From assembly GCA_914767715.1 (NCBI GenBank), contig OU612065.1:38502001-38566000 (forward strand): a stretch of DNA of 64,000 bases, written 5' to 3'. This document shows, in pieces, positions 25,899 to 39,667 of this stretch. Source of the DNA: Membranipora membranacea. Lineage: Eukaryota > Bryozoa > Gymnolaemata > Cheilostomatida > Membraniporidae. The notes below the pieces were generated by a model. The model was not told the DNA's origin. It did not search any database and saw only the letters and a list, made by a program, of their open reading frames with translations. The translations under genes were made by a program, and so were the position numbers. Position 1 is the stretch's first letter; the number at the start of each line of letters is the position of its first letter.

Positions 25899-27463
25899 AC
25901 AGTGTACCTCTTCTATAATAAATATTATATTTATTGTAATTTATTGTATTTATTACTATTTGTAATTACACAGCAGCATCACTGGTGTTTGTATAATATA
26001 TTTATTGTATTTATTTTTATTCTAGACTATTTATTCAACATTCAAAGGTGATAATAACTTACCATAGCCAACAAGTGTTATGAGCATACTTATGAGAATT
26101 AGTATACCTGAGTGATGAAACCGAGATAGATCAATCTCAAGCCTTCCAAGAAGCAGGCATACTATTTTCATTTTGCATATTTCTATTCTTATTTTGCCAC
26201 CCTGCCAAACAATCTATTTCTAGTCAAATTTGAATCTCATGGAAGTTTTCCTTTTGGAACATTACCAAAAAGATCTGCAGCAATATTTGTGATCACTTAT
26301 TGTTTTGTTATTTTATTGTTTGTTTTCACATTTTTTATTGTCCATCATTAAATTTTCATTTTTTGTTTTCCAAACTCTCTACTAGGGATCTTTCTTATTT
26401 TGCTGTTGTTTTACATGTTTAGGCATAGAGAAATAGGAAGAGCGATAGCGAAAATAAACATTGTTTGAATATTTCAATTCTGACAGCCAACTTTACACCA
26501 AAGTGTAGTAGTTTACGCTTGTGCCTTATTCAGAGTCGTAGTACCACAACAGAGGTTGTTATGCTGTTTGAGTGAATCGAATTTCAGATCAGGATAAGGA
26601 TTAAGAATTGAAAGTGCGTCCAATCCACATGACAGATGGTCAGTCAACAGGTCGACTTTGTCCCAGCGGAAATATAGCTTAATAATTAATGATTTGGGGT
26701 GTCATATTTCTATAACTCGATATCATATTATAGGCATATCATAATGACCAAATTCAGAAAAGCTTGTATATTTAATGTCAGCTGGATTGAGTGGCACTAC
26801 GTTGGTCTTCTAGACTCATTATATGAAAATCAATATAGTCACGGTTTTTTCCCTAATTCAATAATGCTGTCAAGTCAATAATGCTAACAGGTGTTTTTTT
26901 CTATCTCAAGTACCATTATCTGTTATAGCATCAAAATCAACTGTCAAGAGCATTGGATATTTTACTATTCCCCACGGATCTGGCCAGACTCCAGACAATA
27001 AAACCTGTCTGAATATTCAGAATACATGCGGTGAAGTTTTGATTTAGATAATGGAAACATTCGTTTTGTGGCATTGTCATAAGAAGTCAGAACAGGAGAT
27101 AGTCATAGAACTTTATATTTTGGCAAAAGTAAAAAAAACCTAGATGTTGAAAAGGGATAGAACTAAAGACGGCAGTAAACCTTCGCTCCACCTTCTCCAG
27201 CCAAATGCCGTACTTGCCAATAATAATAACAGCCCTTCTAAGAATTTGAGTCTCTTAACTGATGCTTCAGAACACAACCCAGATGCTGACAGGCCCCAAG
27301 CTTTATCTACACAGTCCAGCCTAAATCCAAACTTTTACATTTACATTTTGCATTTACTATGTTTGGGGAGGGGTAAGTGATATACATTATATACACAGAT
27401 AATCTATAGATATAAGCGCAGAGTTGGGGGGAGGAGGGAGGAGGTGATTAGAGTTATCTCTGC
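25899..27463. other. Scratch/DDB1 convergent 3' interval
   Basis: About 1.56 kb of AT-rich sequence holding both 3' UTRs. A 78-codon open frame at 27144-27380 is not supported by any family resemblance. Nothing else was recognised. Confidence 0.4.
25917..25922 (+). terminator. candidate polyadenylation signal of Scratch
   Basis: AATAAA lies 19 nt after the Scratch stop codon, in a very AT-rich stretch with several TTTATTG runs. It is close to the stop, so a longer 3' UTR using a later signal is equally possible; another AATAAA lies near 26453. Confidence 0.3.
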
Positions 27464-30400
27464 TCAGTGTATACGAGTGAGCTCCTCTACAATCTTCACC
27501 AGATCGTCAGCAGTAGCCTCTCTCTTCATACCGCTGCCATCATCAATCTATATCAGAGATATACATCACAGTGTGGTGAGTGAGTCAGCGTGTCCTACAT
27601 AATACAGATCTAGAGCATAGCCTGGGCAGGCTGTGAGGATCTAGAGCAGGCGTTACACAACCATCTCGTGTAAGTAGGACAAAGATAATCTCATGGAGGT
27701 CAACAAATGGCATATCTAAGACATAATCTGATCTCTCCTGATTGGCCAGATTATACAGGTGTCATTACAACAGTTGTGGTGAAGACAAGAAAGATTACAA
27801 AGAGCAGTAACCATAAACATATATAATAATATGATATATATGCTTATGGCTATTACACACTGAAAGATTTTTTTTGGATGTGGTCTCCAAGGTGCTCAAC
27901 AGTGGGGAAACCCTTTGCCATTACATCGCCAAAACCAGGCAGGGATGGTTTGAAACAACAAGCGTGTATACTGATGTATTTGAGGGGCTGACTTGTTGTA
28001 CCATCAAGTTGGTTTGATTGATAACCAAAACTTAATAATAATGTCTATGATTAATTATGCAGGTAATCACTTTCTCACCTGCAGCCCAGTGACGACTTTC
28101 TGCATCTGATCTCTGCTGAGATCGAGAAAACTCTCTATAAGATCTCCGTCTATAAATCCTTTACATTCCTGTACTACTTTTCTCTCTGTGTTAAACTGTC
28201 TCCAGGTATATATCATACAGTCAAGGAAATATTGATGTTATACTACGCAAAGTAATTACCTTACCTCACCTTAGATAATGAGAACATAACCAGGTGTACA
28301 CTTGTACGGCCTGGTCCTAGTCCTATATCGTCTAATTCAGTTTTGGCAAATCTCAGTTCCCAAAAATCCTATGAGAAAGTAAAAAAAAACAAGTATATTC
28401 GAAAGAATAAGCGAATTTTAACTTCAAGGTCACCCGTTTTGCCTAGGCACAAGGTGTTGGACACGTTGCTGTAGTAAGAATTTTTTTTCTGTTTGTGATT
28501 CAAAGACAGCTTCTCTTCCAGAGAGGATGTGTTTTCTTCAGGCCAAAAGTAATAAACCAGCTATATATATGTTGTGATGAAAAGGATATAAACTATGCTC
28601 TATTTTTCCAATGCTTTTTATCACAGATGCTAGTCGATCTTGTACATCTTTCAGGAAACCAAAGAATTCACTCGGTATTTGTGCAACCATTCCTATAAGA
28701 TACGAGATACAGTAGAATGCAAACAGTTTTAAGATTTATATTCTATCAACGTAAAAAGTGATTTTTCACTGCAAATACTACCTGCTTCGGACATGAAAGA
28801 GACCTAAATGAATAAACCTTTCCAGCTCAAGGATCAAAATTGCAAGGAATCCCTGTCAACCCCGCCACCCCCTGGAGAGACAGGGGTCAGAGATCACAGT
28901 CTTTAGATATATTATAGCTTACCTATGCTTCCATTGACAGTACCGAAGAGTATAGGTTTACTTATAGGACTACTATTCTCAGCTAAATGGTGCTGCATCA
29001 CAAGAGAGCCGTGTCTGAATACATTGACAAAATCTCCAAGATGAAACAATCCCATCTCCTGTAGATGTTGTCTCTCTTCCTCCGAGGTAGATGCGCTGTC
29101 AACATAAGAAAGACCAAATAAAACTACATTGCTCTGAGAAGTCAATCTCGATTAAATTGCTCGCTTTGTGTGAACAGCAGTGGCTAATTCTTGAGACATT
29201 GCGAAGACATTCTGATATGGTATACCAATCAATCCTGCAAGCACGAAACATTTTTCTCTTTTCTTTCTGTTGTTCCCCCAACATTTGCCGTAATTTCTTT
29301 GCCATTTTATGGAAAACGTAAGTTCAGGATGATATTGTCTGCCAAATAAAATAGTGTACATTGAGGTATCCTTGTATGCTCAGGTAAAACATGAATGGTT
29401 GTTAAAGTTTTCCACACCTGCTTGACATCCCTTAGCATTGCAAACAGTATTTTCTCAAGAGGGGTAACTTTATGGGAAGAGATAAATTGTTCAACAAAAT
29501 TAGATCAGGGGAAATTTGTTCTTTGTTATACACCAGATATCATATCATATCAAAGGAGGAATTCGGAAGGATCGACCTCTCGCTACTTTCCAGCCAATGA
29601 TAATTATGTCTAAACCATACCTGTCCTTCTGGCATGTGAACATGTTAAAGTTATTTTCTGTACCCAAGAATATATCATCATCTATTATTTCCACAGCTGA
29701 CATCCAGTGAGGGTTAAAATCTCGGGCTATTTCCTCTAGTTGTCCTTCAGCTGGCTTATAGAGCAGTAATGTCATCTACAAGCAATTTACACTATTTACA
29801 CCATGTAGTTGCTGCTGGGGGCATAACATCATCAAATAGATATATAGCATAACATGAGCAATCAGATTTGCATTTTAACATAACAAGTTTTTTGAGAGGA
29901 CAACTGTTGAAGGAAACTACAAACTCAAGTAATTTCAGTTTTGAGTTTCGGAAATGTGGTTCATTTTAGCGCAATAGAATATGGACGGTTTTGAGACAAA
30001 TATGGTCAAATAGAGATGGATAGGAGAACATCAGAGCAGATCAGATCTGAGGAGTAAGGAGCAACTACCCCTAACAACACTGCTATCTCTACATCACTCC
30101 TACTACACCTTCAGAGAGATATTCATGAAATTAAAAGATCAACTCTTTTCAATAACCACGTTTGCTTGTTTGGTCTTATTTTCATCAATGTCTTTGATTG
30201 GCAAAGTCAAATATGTATATGTATAGAGCAAACTTACAGATCTCATCATATCACCGACCAGTATGAAATCTCCTTTTACTTTCAGATATAGACAGACGAT
30301 ATTATTAGAGTGCTGACATTCTGGTCGCAGTTCTTTGTCAGATGTCCATTCAAATAACCTTACCTAGAATAAAAACACAAAATTTGACTATCCATCAAGA

Positions 30401-33400
30401 AACAATAATGTCTGGATATCTATTACAGCAACAGCGCAGAATGAAAGCTTAAAAACCAAAGATAACCATTTGTTGATTGGAAATCGATTACCAGCTCAAT
30501 TGTGAATTTGCTAATGATGACACTTGTTTCCAATTGAGATAAAAATGTATAAATTATATTACACATAAAAAACTTCAAAAAAAGGATGACACCCTTGAAT
30601 TGCACTCCATTATAATGATGGCGTTGCTGTTGTTGTTATGTGGTCGTGGGAGGAATGGTAACACAACTCACAGTGCTGTTAATACCAGCGAGTAGTTTTA
30701 TAGATCCATCAGCCATAGTCATGGGGAGAAGTGAATATGGTGCTCCTTTTATTTCTTTCTCGCTCACAGTCACTAGCTTACCTAAATATAATAACAACAA
30801 TGAAAAAGAATTCTTTTATCAAACACTAGCAGAATGCCTTGAAAAGAACATCATTATCATTTATTTATGATGTTTTTTAGCTTACCATCAGAGTAAGAGA
30901 AGACAACTATCCTGCCTTGTGTTGGCTCAGGTTCTTCAGCAGATATGAGTGCAGTTCCTACCACATAGTACGGGTCGGGGTCACTACCCAGCTTTGTTGA
31001 GGTTATACTGACTGCATACTCATTGGGTAAAAACTGATGAGCATGAGTGACTAAAAATTTATGAGAAAAATAAAAAACAGATTATAAGAAAACAATTAGT
31101 TGATTCAGATGCACAGCAGGCTAGGTCACCACATTTCCTAAGTGAGTGGCTTGTTGTCATCAAACTCTGATTGTTAACAGAACACCCATTTTAATTTTGA
31201 CCAATTAGATAAACAGTATTAAGAGTTCAGTAAGATTAATTTTACAATGACTCTATTTAATTTCTTCAAAACATTTTTTTAAATATCACACCTGAAAATG
31301 TCTGTTGATCAAGGAATAATACTGAGCATATCTCCACTTCACCGCCAATATTATGATCTCCAGAGGACGCCGCTCCTGTGAGAACCTGAGAAAGTGGAAA
31401 GTAGTCTCTAAACCATCTCTATTTATAGAAGAATGCTAACCATACAGTGCGTTGAGGCTAGTTGCTGGAATTTGAGTTTTGCAGTTGGCTAGAACATGGT
31501 TAACAGAGCATCTACCTAATGCTGACAAAAACCTCAAACGAGCTTTTCTTGCTTCTCTTAAATAGAAGCAAGAAAAGGATCTTTGAGGAGTTATTCACAA
31601 TGTTGTCAGTAAGATGTTAACACTCTCCTGTTTGTGATATTAAAAGTTACATGTAAGTTGTTTAAGAATAAGGGGTTCGTCATTGCAGAACTCCCTGACA
31701 TTCAAATTGATGCCTACAAGACAACTGTGGCCTCATACACGATCACAGAGGGTTGTCCTCTCACTCACCTTACTGGTGCTGACTGATGTGTTACTGGCTA
31801 TGACACTGGCGCTGCCTCTCAGAGGTTCAGGTCCGTTAGTACCCTGTATATCTATCCTAGCAGTGAGTACTCCGAAGCTCTCTGTACCCTCCTGATAGGC
31901 GATTCGTCGAGGTGTCTCTAACAGCGGTACCGTCCTTATATGTAACATCTGTATCTCATCTATAGTACCAATCGTCAGACAAGAGTCGTCTGTGATTGCC
32001 AGGCTACAAAAGGTAAGAATATATGTCACCAAAGCATGACTTGACTTAACATTCTAGATGAGCAGGTATATAGGTTTCATAGATATTTTGAGTAGTGATT
32101 AGACACCAACATTGCAATTAAATTGAAACTTGAATTGTGTTGAATCATGTGTTATCACTCATAAAAAATTTGATCATTCTAAATTTTAAAACAGTCCAAG
32201 ACAACATAATGATATATGACTTATGAGCCCAAATAAAATTAATTGGATTATTTGGCGCTATATAATTTATGAATATATTTTCATCCTATTTGTGAAATCT
32301 TGGACTTTGGACCTTAGCAATGACACATACCTATCCCTGTATAAGTCAGTGTTGAGAGGACACATGAATGTGACGTCCTTTAGATTAACGTTAGAGAAGA
32401 CGAGTTTGTGATTACTGGAGAATATGACGGTAGGTCTGTCGCTACAGGCGAACACATAGGAGCCTGAGTGAGAGTTAAACGTCTTCAGTACCGTCGGCTT
32501 CGTACCCAGAGTTACCTTCTTCTTCCCGGTCAGACTTCCTGTGCAAACAAAATATTCATTGTGTTGAGAACATGTAATTTAGATTGATCAAATAAAATAT
32601 TCATTTAGTTGGGACAAGTAATATCATCATCATCATATCCTCAAGCACATAAAGTATTGCAGTTGAAATGTTCTGTATTTGACAGCAGAAGCTTGTGTCA
32701 ATGTATATAACTATCACTTCTATTGCCTGCAAATTTCTTCAAAGTGTAGCAAAGTCTAGGCGCAAAAGAATATCAGTCAAGTCTGGCATTAAAAGTAAAT
32801 GTGATAAAAATACAAACATAACCATAAAGCATTTTACCTGTCTGTTGGTCAATATTGAAATAGAACAGCGATCCATCTCCCAGGGCACAGAGTAAGTATG
32901 TGCTGCCCTCGAATGTGGCCATCAGTATAGATCTGGGAAGTATCTCTGTAGAAAAAATACAAAGTGAATGGAAAGACATATGACCTTCAGCATGAGGAAC
33001 GGGGTAAAAAAGATTGCTGGCAAAATAATGGAAAATACCTCAAATAAGTCTATTTTTAAGATTTTTGCATTGAAAACGTGAAAACATGTTGCCCAGCTCT
33101 TCACACCTTCATGGTCGAGTTTCTTGTTTATCTAGAATCTAGATGATTCATTATAACAAATTTGTTATCGGGCTCACGTTACTGAGCTTGTTACTTGGTA
33201 AAGTGAGATTGCCCAATCAAGGAAAATAACCATGTCTCAGTGTTATGTTCAGCTTTCCGAATACTAAAGACATAATATAACAGACCTCCTCCGAGTTCCT
33301 CAGTGTGTATTATACTCATATCCTTGATGTTGACGAGTTTAGCGGTCATATCCCACAATCCCACAGCACAGACATTACTGCTGGTATTACCATCGGGTGC

Positions 33401-36400
33401 AGATATGTCTAAACAGGCTACTTCAGCGCTCATCTGTTCACTTCTACAACACATTCAAGCAATGGTAGTAAAATAATACTGCATTATCCTCTAACATATA
33501 AAGCGGAAAAATAAATAGAAAACGTTCTGCGGCAAGAACTAAAATATCACCACACAAAGTCGAATGATAGAAAATGTTAGATCAAATGTGGACCAATCTG
33601 TATGTATATGGAGTTGTACAAGTTAACTGCAAGTTTCTAGTTTATCAATAAGAAAACTCAGTTAAAACTGCAGCTAAAATGGTTAGTAACTTTACAATCC
33701 AACTAAGATTGTGCACAACGATCGTTTGCTTTAGTTTGCACTCACTAGAAAATCTAACAGATTAGAATGCAAGATTTGCAGTAGATCTTTAATTGTCACC
33801 ACTTTAATAACAAATAGCAAAGTTGGCAAGCCTGACGTCCGGACTGTGGGCTCTATAAAAACACCCTCCCAAACCTGAACCAAATACAATACAAGACTGG
33901 TGAGGAGAAAAGTTATGAGCGCTGTCCTACCTGCACATATTGAGGGAGCTGCTGCCCAACTCAAAGTAGTAGAGCTGTTTTCCACATGAGCAGACAGCCT
34001 GAGTGCTGTTGGCTGCCACCACATTAATGTTTTTACCATCACTGGGTTTCCATTCAGCGTTGAGAGCTCCAGTCTCACTGGAGACGAGTCTGATACCACT
34101 CATTGTCATCTACAAGAGAACAAAGATCCATTATCTAACAAAGAATCATAATGATATAATATGATATGAGTATGAAAGATAGAAACAGTTATGGTACCCT
34201 ATTGACTGAGGCAAAACATCTGGCAGTGGGATTTTGTAGCATTCCGAGATAAACTCCTCACTGACAAAGAAAAGCATAATTATTCCTCTTAGAGTCATTT
34301 TAACACTCAAACTGGATGCAATGGTAATTATTGATCAGATTGTCCATTGAGGCAATTCTGCTTGACCATAGTGTATGTGACCTGACCGGTGACGATGGTG
34401 CTAGAAAAAAATCCTATCAGTAGTTATGTTGAAGTCATCTGAGTGAACAATCTGTTTAATATCCCACATACGTTTATCCAATCTTCTTTAAGCCTTCATA
34501 GTGTATTCTAAAGATATGTGAGCAGCAACTTCAACATAAAAGATTTGCAGATGACTGTTGTTGTTATTCATGTAATAAGCAGTGTCTATACCTGTAGAAT
34601 CTGGTTGCTGTTGACATTACTGCAAAAGAGAGTCCTCTCATCACATCTGAAGCCTGAGATCTCAGTCTCCTCAACTTCCTCACCAGAGAGGCGCAGCAGA
34701 CGCGTCTCCCCAACAAATGATAACACAAGTAAGTTATCAGTCGGACTACCCTCAAACCTGAGAGGCCACAATCCCTTCACACCTGCCATGTCTATACTGG
34801 CGTGTTCTTGTATACCTGCAAAAGCCAAATGAGCACACTAATAGAAATATGATAGAATAGCCACACGTCACCAGGTGAACATGTGACAACCTACATTTGG
34901 ATCATGTTTTTTAGCAAGACAATTTGGAGTTGCTTTCCCTCTTTCAATCACATAATCTAGTACACCTCGTTCGCTGCATAGTTTGTTTACTATAATTCAC
35001 AAATCAATCATAATTCATACCAAAAATTCAGAAGCTTATGATGATACTTACCAATGCCATTTCTGATGATTTTCAGAGAGCCATCTCGTAGAGCACCTGA
35101 GCATGTCACAAGTTGTCCTTGACCTTGTCGGTCCAAATCGACCACACACATGTCAACAATAGGGCCGAGGTTTGTATAGGAGTCCATACATTGAACATAA
35201 GATCCTCTCTCATCTGGGCTCACATCCAACTAAAAATTCCAGGGTATAAATCATACAACATTGCTAAACAAAACTTTCACATGCTATCTATCAATGTGTG
35301 GCCTGGTATAATGTGACGCCACCAAGACAGATTCACAGGATTTACTCAGATTTAATTAATACAAAATCTGTATAAAATTACATCTGTTCTACTACATACA
35401 GTTGATTTACCTCACACGTTGCTATCATATGACTCAACATGTCATGTCATATGTGATATGTCATAGCGACATGTCATAGTACCACGTAATAGTGACATGC
35501 AATAATAATAAGTGACAAATACTATGTACAGTGCTATCAGGTATCACTGAACAAGGAAGAAAGGATATCACGGATTCCCAAAATCAACCTTTAGAGCATA
35601 TACACATACAGACTGATTTTCAAAGTTAAAGAAATTGCTATGACTAGCTTCACAGGAATTCAAATGAACGTATCACAAGCTCAACTGTATCAAAATAATA
35701 TTCAGGTAAATTTTTTTCCCTATCAAAACACCAGACAGATTGATAGTTAATCATTGTTGAATTATCCCCCATATCCTGGAACCAGTCTTCATTGTACATC
35801 ACAGATTGTGGAGGCATTATCACTGTATTTACATTAGGCAGAGCTGAGCAATTTTCAGAGCTGTGCAAGCCATGGGAATGTCTTCCGGTTCGCACTGTGC
35901 CCGGAAATTGATAAAAAGGTCTTTTGATTTGAGACATAGTTCCAACTACCATCACGACTAAAGCTATACTCGCAAGCTAATTTATTGACCATGATTATAG
36001 ATTTTAGTCCATATCATTATTTGTCGAAATGATCATTGCCTTTTTTATTTTATGGAAATTGTCCAATCTAACTTACTCTGATGAGTTGTGAATCTCCGAG
36101 CTTTGAGCCGACAAACACAACAGCGTTGTCTAAATATGTCAGTGTCTCTGGAATACTTGTCTGCAATAAAAATGATTGACATTTATGCTTGATTGCTATC
36201 ATCAACTTCTGGCTCCCAGCATTAAAGAGATACATACCACCTAGAATTTTATTACAGAATGATAGGGAATACATCTTAGCCCAATGGTCAATCTCGATCA
36301 TTTTGAATAAATTATCTCAACAATGTTCAGTGTAAAGACAAGGACAATGAGATATATATGACTTATATGCCTTTATGTTTACTCTATTCAACAATTTAAT

Positions 36401-39146
36401 TTTTGAAACTTTCTCCCTCCTTCACTTGATATTGGGCGGGTTTTAAAACCTCAATTTAAATTAGATCGAGAAGGTGAGTTCAACGTATCAAAAATGTGAT
36501 AATTCAACTGTCTACTTTGCTACAAAGATAAAATATCCCGATAATTAGCGGCATGTTGAACTCTACTACCAAGAAAAACCAATTGGTACAGTTTCAGCTA
36601 ATGCTGATGATTTATGACTATATTGACATGCTTAATGCGTCTAATTAATTGAATTATTTTAAAATATTGTTGGGCAAACTAACATTAGTGGCCAGGGATT
36701 TTCTCATTTTTATCTCTGATTTATTGATGTTTTATTTTTCAAGAAATCAGTTGCAAAAACCCTGACAACCACTTTATTCTACGCATACCTACCTCGCCCA
36801 GTAGTTCGACCTTGAGATCTTTGCAGTAAACACTTCCGTCCATTTTCTCGCCCTTCTCAAGAAGAAGCATGAATAAGTGTCCCTGCATATCACCCATCAG
36901 ATATCTATAATTAACATTACATAGTGGTGACAGGGCAAATCGTATTAATGAGTAAATAAATAGAACGCCTACAAGGATTAAGTTGTGGGAAATTATAGCA
37001 TGCTCTCTAAATAAAAAACTGAGTATGCGATATATTTAGAAATACAGTGAAATGACCATGTTTATGTTATGAGTAGATGGGACACCCCAATACATTTGAA
37101 CAAAAGAAGGTGTAACTGGAATGACTTATTTTCTCCAACACCTGTCTCCTACTAATAATTTATTCCATTAGTATGTACCTGGACCCATTCTTATCTACGG
37201 CTCCACAGCATGTTATAGTACTCTGCTTTATGATGCTCGGTGCTACAGTGATGGGCTGAGCGTCACCACTGTGGTATGTGATAGACTCCTGACCAATAAT
37301 AAGTGCTCCTCCAAATGGCATGGGAACTACAAAATATAAAATGAAACACTTATGCCTATGAGATCACGAGAGATATAGTAGATTAACATAGATAAATAGA
37401 TAAAAGTTGAATGCATAACAAAATTATAGTAGATCAGGAAACATTGTGACTAAAAAAGAGGAAACAAAGCCTGACAACAGCGACAAACCTCAACAAGTGC
37501 TTGTATAGTGATCTACTCACCTGGTTGTAACATGAATGCCTCATTCTCTACGTTATCTTGTTTCCACGGACCCTTCTGGAATTCTTTCTCTCGAGTGTTT
37601 ATCTCGTATGTTTTGACATGTCTTCCATGTGAATCCTGATGTATAAGTATGATTGTGGGTAGACTGCACCCATGTAGAAACTTTATGTCTATCACATTCA
37701 GCTCTTCTAGCCTATAAATCAACGTCATTGTTTTATTACATAAATAAACAAACAAATAAATAAATAAGCAGAACTTGGTTAATGATAAACATAACAAACT
37801 AAGCAGAGATATATTAAGAACTGACCCGCGGCGGATATTCGTGTTGATCGGGACTAGCCTTGTCACGCGGCTACACAAAAATTAGCCGCATGACAGGGCT
37901 AGATTGTGACATTGAATGACTCAAACAGCAACCGTAACTAAGCGGAAACTCAATAATGTCATACTCTTACCTGAGATTGAATGCCTTCATCTCAAATGCC
38001 GGAAGGTTATAATCTTTCTCCAGAGGAATAACTTTGAATAAGCCATCATACAGACGTAACCCAATAGTTCTGTTCATCGGATCGATCATTCCCAGTATGC
38101 CACTTTCTGGAGTGCGGCCAATCTTGTCTTGCAGGTTTCCGTAACAGAGTGTGATGATTTCAATACCATTACCATCTTTCTCACAACATAGGACCATGGC
38201 ATTGTACCGGCTTGTCAAAATGAACAGGTGTTCTTTTTCGCTGTTCTAAAAATATCAAATAAACTTGTTTAGATGATTGATATACATTTTTTGTAAATAT
38301 GTTGCCCAATCTATATGACTCATGTTATTAATGATTTTTTTTCTTCTATGTTATTAAAATTAAATCAAAAAGTTAATCTTTGAAATAATCAAAAAGATTA
38401 TTTTTTTCAATGTGCTGAAGCTGGGATCATACCAACTCAGCATCTGTTTACAGGGACAGTTCAAAACGTTGCAAAACATTCCGGTTACAAAAATTGACGT
38501 TTCAATTAAGCAGAGAAAGACTATTGTATTGATTCCGTTTGTACATCTTAACTTCTTAATTGTATCTAGTGGCCTGATGCGAATTTATCTTTTCAATTAC
38601 ATCACTCACCGATGGTTGGAAAAGTTCCATTACTGCAATTTTTCCATAGATTTCGACAGCTTTCTTGGGTTTCAAGCCTTCTGGTGAGACAATATATATC
38701 TCCAACAAGTTGTTCTTAGCCACAACCAAATTGAGATCATCTTTACCAGTGAAGTGGCCTGCAGAAATATAAGGTTTTATTAATTCATTGTTTCAATTCA
38801 TACCCAATGAACTGATATACCTATCAGATATATAGTGGCTAGAACTATCTACTACATACATTCACAGTGATAATATAATCATAATGCTCTGTCCAATTAT
38901 ATCTCAGATCAAGTATTTAACTTTCTCCTGTGACTGTCAAACCTCTATGGTTCATATTATTAAGTAAGTGTCATCAACAGAATATAAAGACACATTAATA
39001 AATTGTTGAATGAGATTACCATCATGATAGATAGATGTATCAATAAATAAAATACTAGTAGAGTAGAGGTACACACAACACACACCTGTGAGTGAATGGG
39101 TCACAGCAGTTGGCTTGTGTGCAGTAACAACATAGTTAGTAGCCAT
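27464..39146 (-). CDS. DDB1: DDB1, damage-specific DNA-binding protein 1 (CUL4 ubiquitin ligase adaptor), complete
   Basis: There are 23 exons: 39146-39086, 38758-38610, 38245-37971, 37711-37521, 37326-37179, 36904-36793, 36160-36077, 35229-35052, 34815-34592, 34109-33931, 33443-33286, 32945-32838, 32538-32331, 32003-31769, 31385-31292, 31050-30886, 30781-30672, 30363-30238, 29775-29621, 29095-28923, 28692-28590, 28205-28079 and 27547-27464. They total 3,447 nt and 1,148 residues (human 1,140). DDB1 is a three-beta-propeller scaffold linking CUL4-RBX1 to DCAF substrate receptors, for nucleotide excision repair and replication control. Similarity to animal DDB1 runs end to end: [15 protein letters not shown] at the start, [107 protein letters not shown] and the terminal VEELTRIH. 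Twenty-one introns are GT-AG; the intron 28589-28206 is AT-AC. No frameshift or truncation was found. Confidence 0.98.
28206..28589 (-). other. DDB1: AT-AC (U12-type) intron in DDB1
   Basis: Conserved DDB1 sequence demands the junction [15 protein letters not shown]. No GT-AG pair gives it in frame. The exon ends AGT TT at 28590, and the intron begins ATATCCTTTT, the U12 AT-AC donor consensus. The intron ends ATATATAC at 28206, and the next exon starts with C TGG AGA. Upstream of the 3' end, TTTCCTTGACT (28229-28219) matches the U12 branch-site consensus; the branch A at 28221 is 15 nt from the last intron base, as usual for this class. The intron is 384 nt. Confidence 0.93.
29265..29355. repeat. 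dispersed repeat, copy B
   Basis: Second member of the repeat at about 951-1050, in a DDB1 intron between the exons 29775-29621 and 29095-28923. The two copies differ at scattered positions and by short indels, so neither looks recent. Confidence 0.55.
37854..37902. repeat. small hairpin related to the 6841 palindrome
   Basis: CTAGCCTTGTCACGCGGCTA, a 9-nt loop, then TAGCCGCATGACAGGGCTAG: 18 of 20 positions pair. The left arm shares GCCTTGTCACGC(G/A)GC with the terminus of the large palindrome in TGS1. It is in a DDB1 intron. Confidence 0.65.
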
Positions 39147-39667
39147 TCTGAATGTTCAGGTGTAGGCGCTTATCTCCTAAGAATTCCTTATATCATCTAA
39201 CCATCAGAATCAAGTAGATCTACCAGCTGTCCTTGCAGTGGTTTATTTTCAGCTTTGACAAAAAAGGAAATTTTTTTTGTAGAAAAACATGAAAATAAAC
39301 TGAGACTCAGTGATGGTTTAAAAATCATTTGTATGTGAAGTATTCTCAGAGTGTTTGTGTGCATGCTAAAGGTTTTGGGCAAAGTGAAAATATTTTACTA
39401 GAGACAGAGTTGTCTGGTAGCAGTTTCATAGGACTGTTGTTTCCTCTATACAAACATCCATAATTTAAAAATCAAACTTGTGATTTATAGATAGTTGATT
39501 ACCCATTTTACATATTGTTACTGTTTCATTCACTATATAACAATTCGTGCACATATAAACTGCATCAACTCATATATATCAGACACACCGATCCATATAC
39601 AGGTCAAAAATAGACTGAAATGGATTCCTCAGTCTAAATCAAGGGAAGCTTTAGTTTAGTATTAATA
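39147..39667. promoter_or_regulatory. shared head-to-head promoter interval, DDB1 / ALMS1-like
   Basis: Only 521 bp separate the two divergent start codons, so this interval must hold both 5' UTRs and promoters, unless untranslated exons lie inside the neighbouring genes. I see no TATA box in a convincing position on either side and no CpG-dense core. It contains several short A/T runs. The bidirectional-promoter role is inferred from geometry alone. Confidence 0.5.

Noticed and set aside
27144-27380. 78-codon plus-strand open frame after Scratch
   Set aside because: No family resemblance, no splice partner in phase, and it lies in the AT-rich convergent 3' interval. Probably chance.
31450-31550. 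tRNA-like text (GCAGTTGGCTAGAACATGG, AGAGCATCTACC) in a DDB1 intron
   Set aside because: It resembles an A box, but no B box or cloverleaf closes, so neither a tRNA gene nor a confident SINE could be supported.
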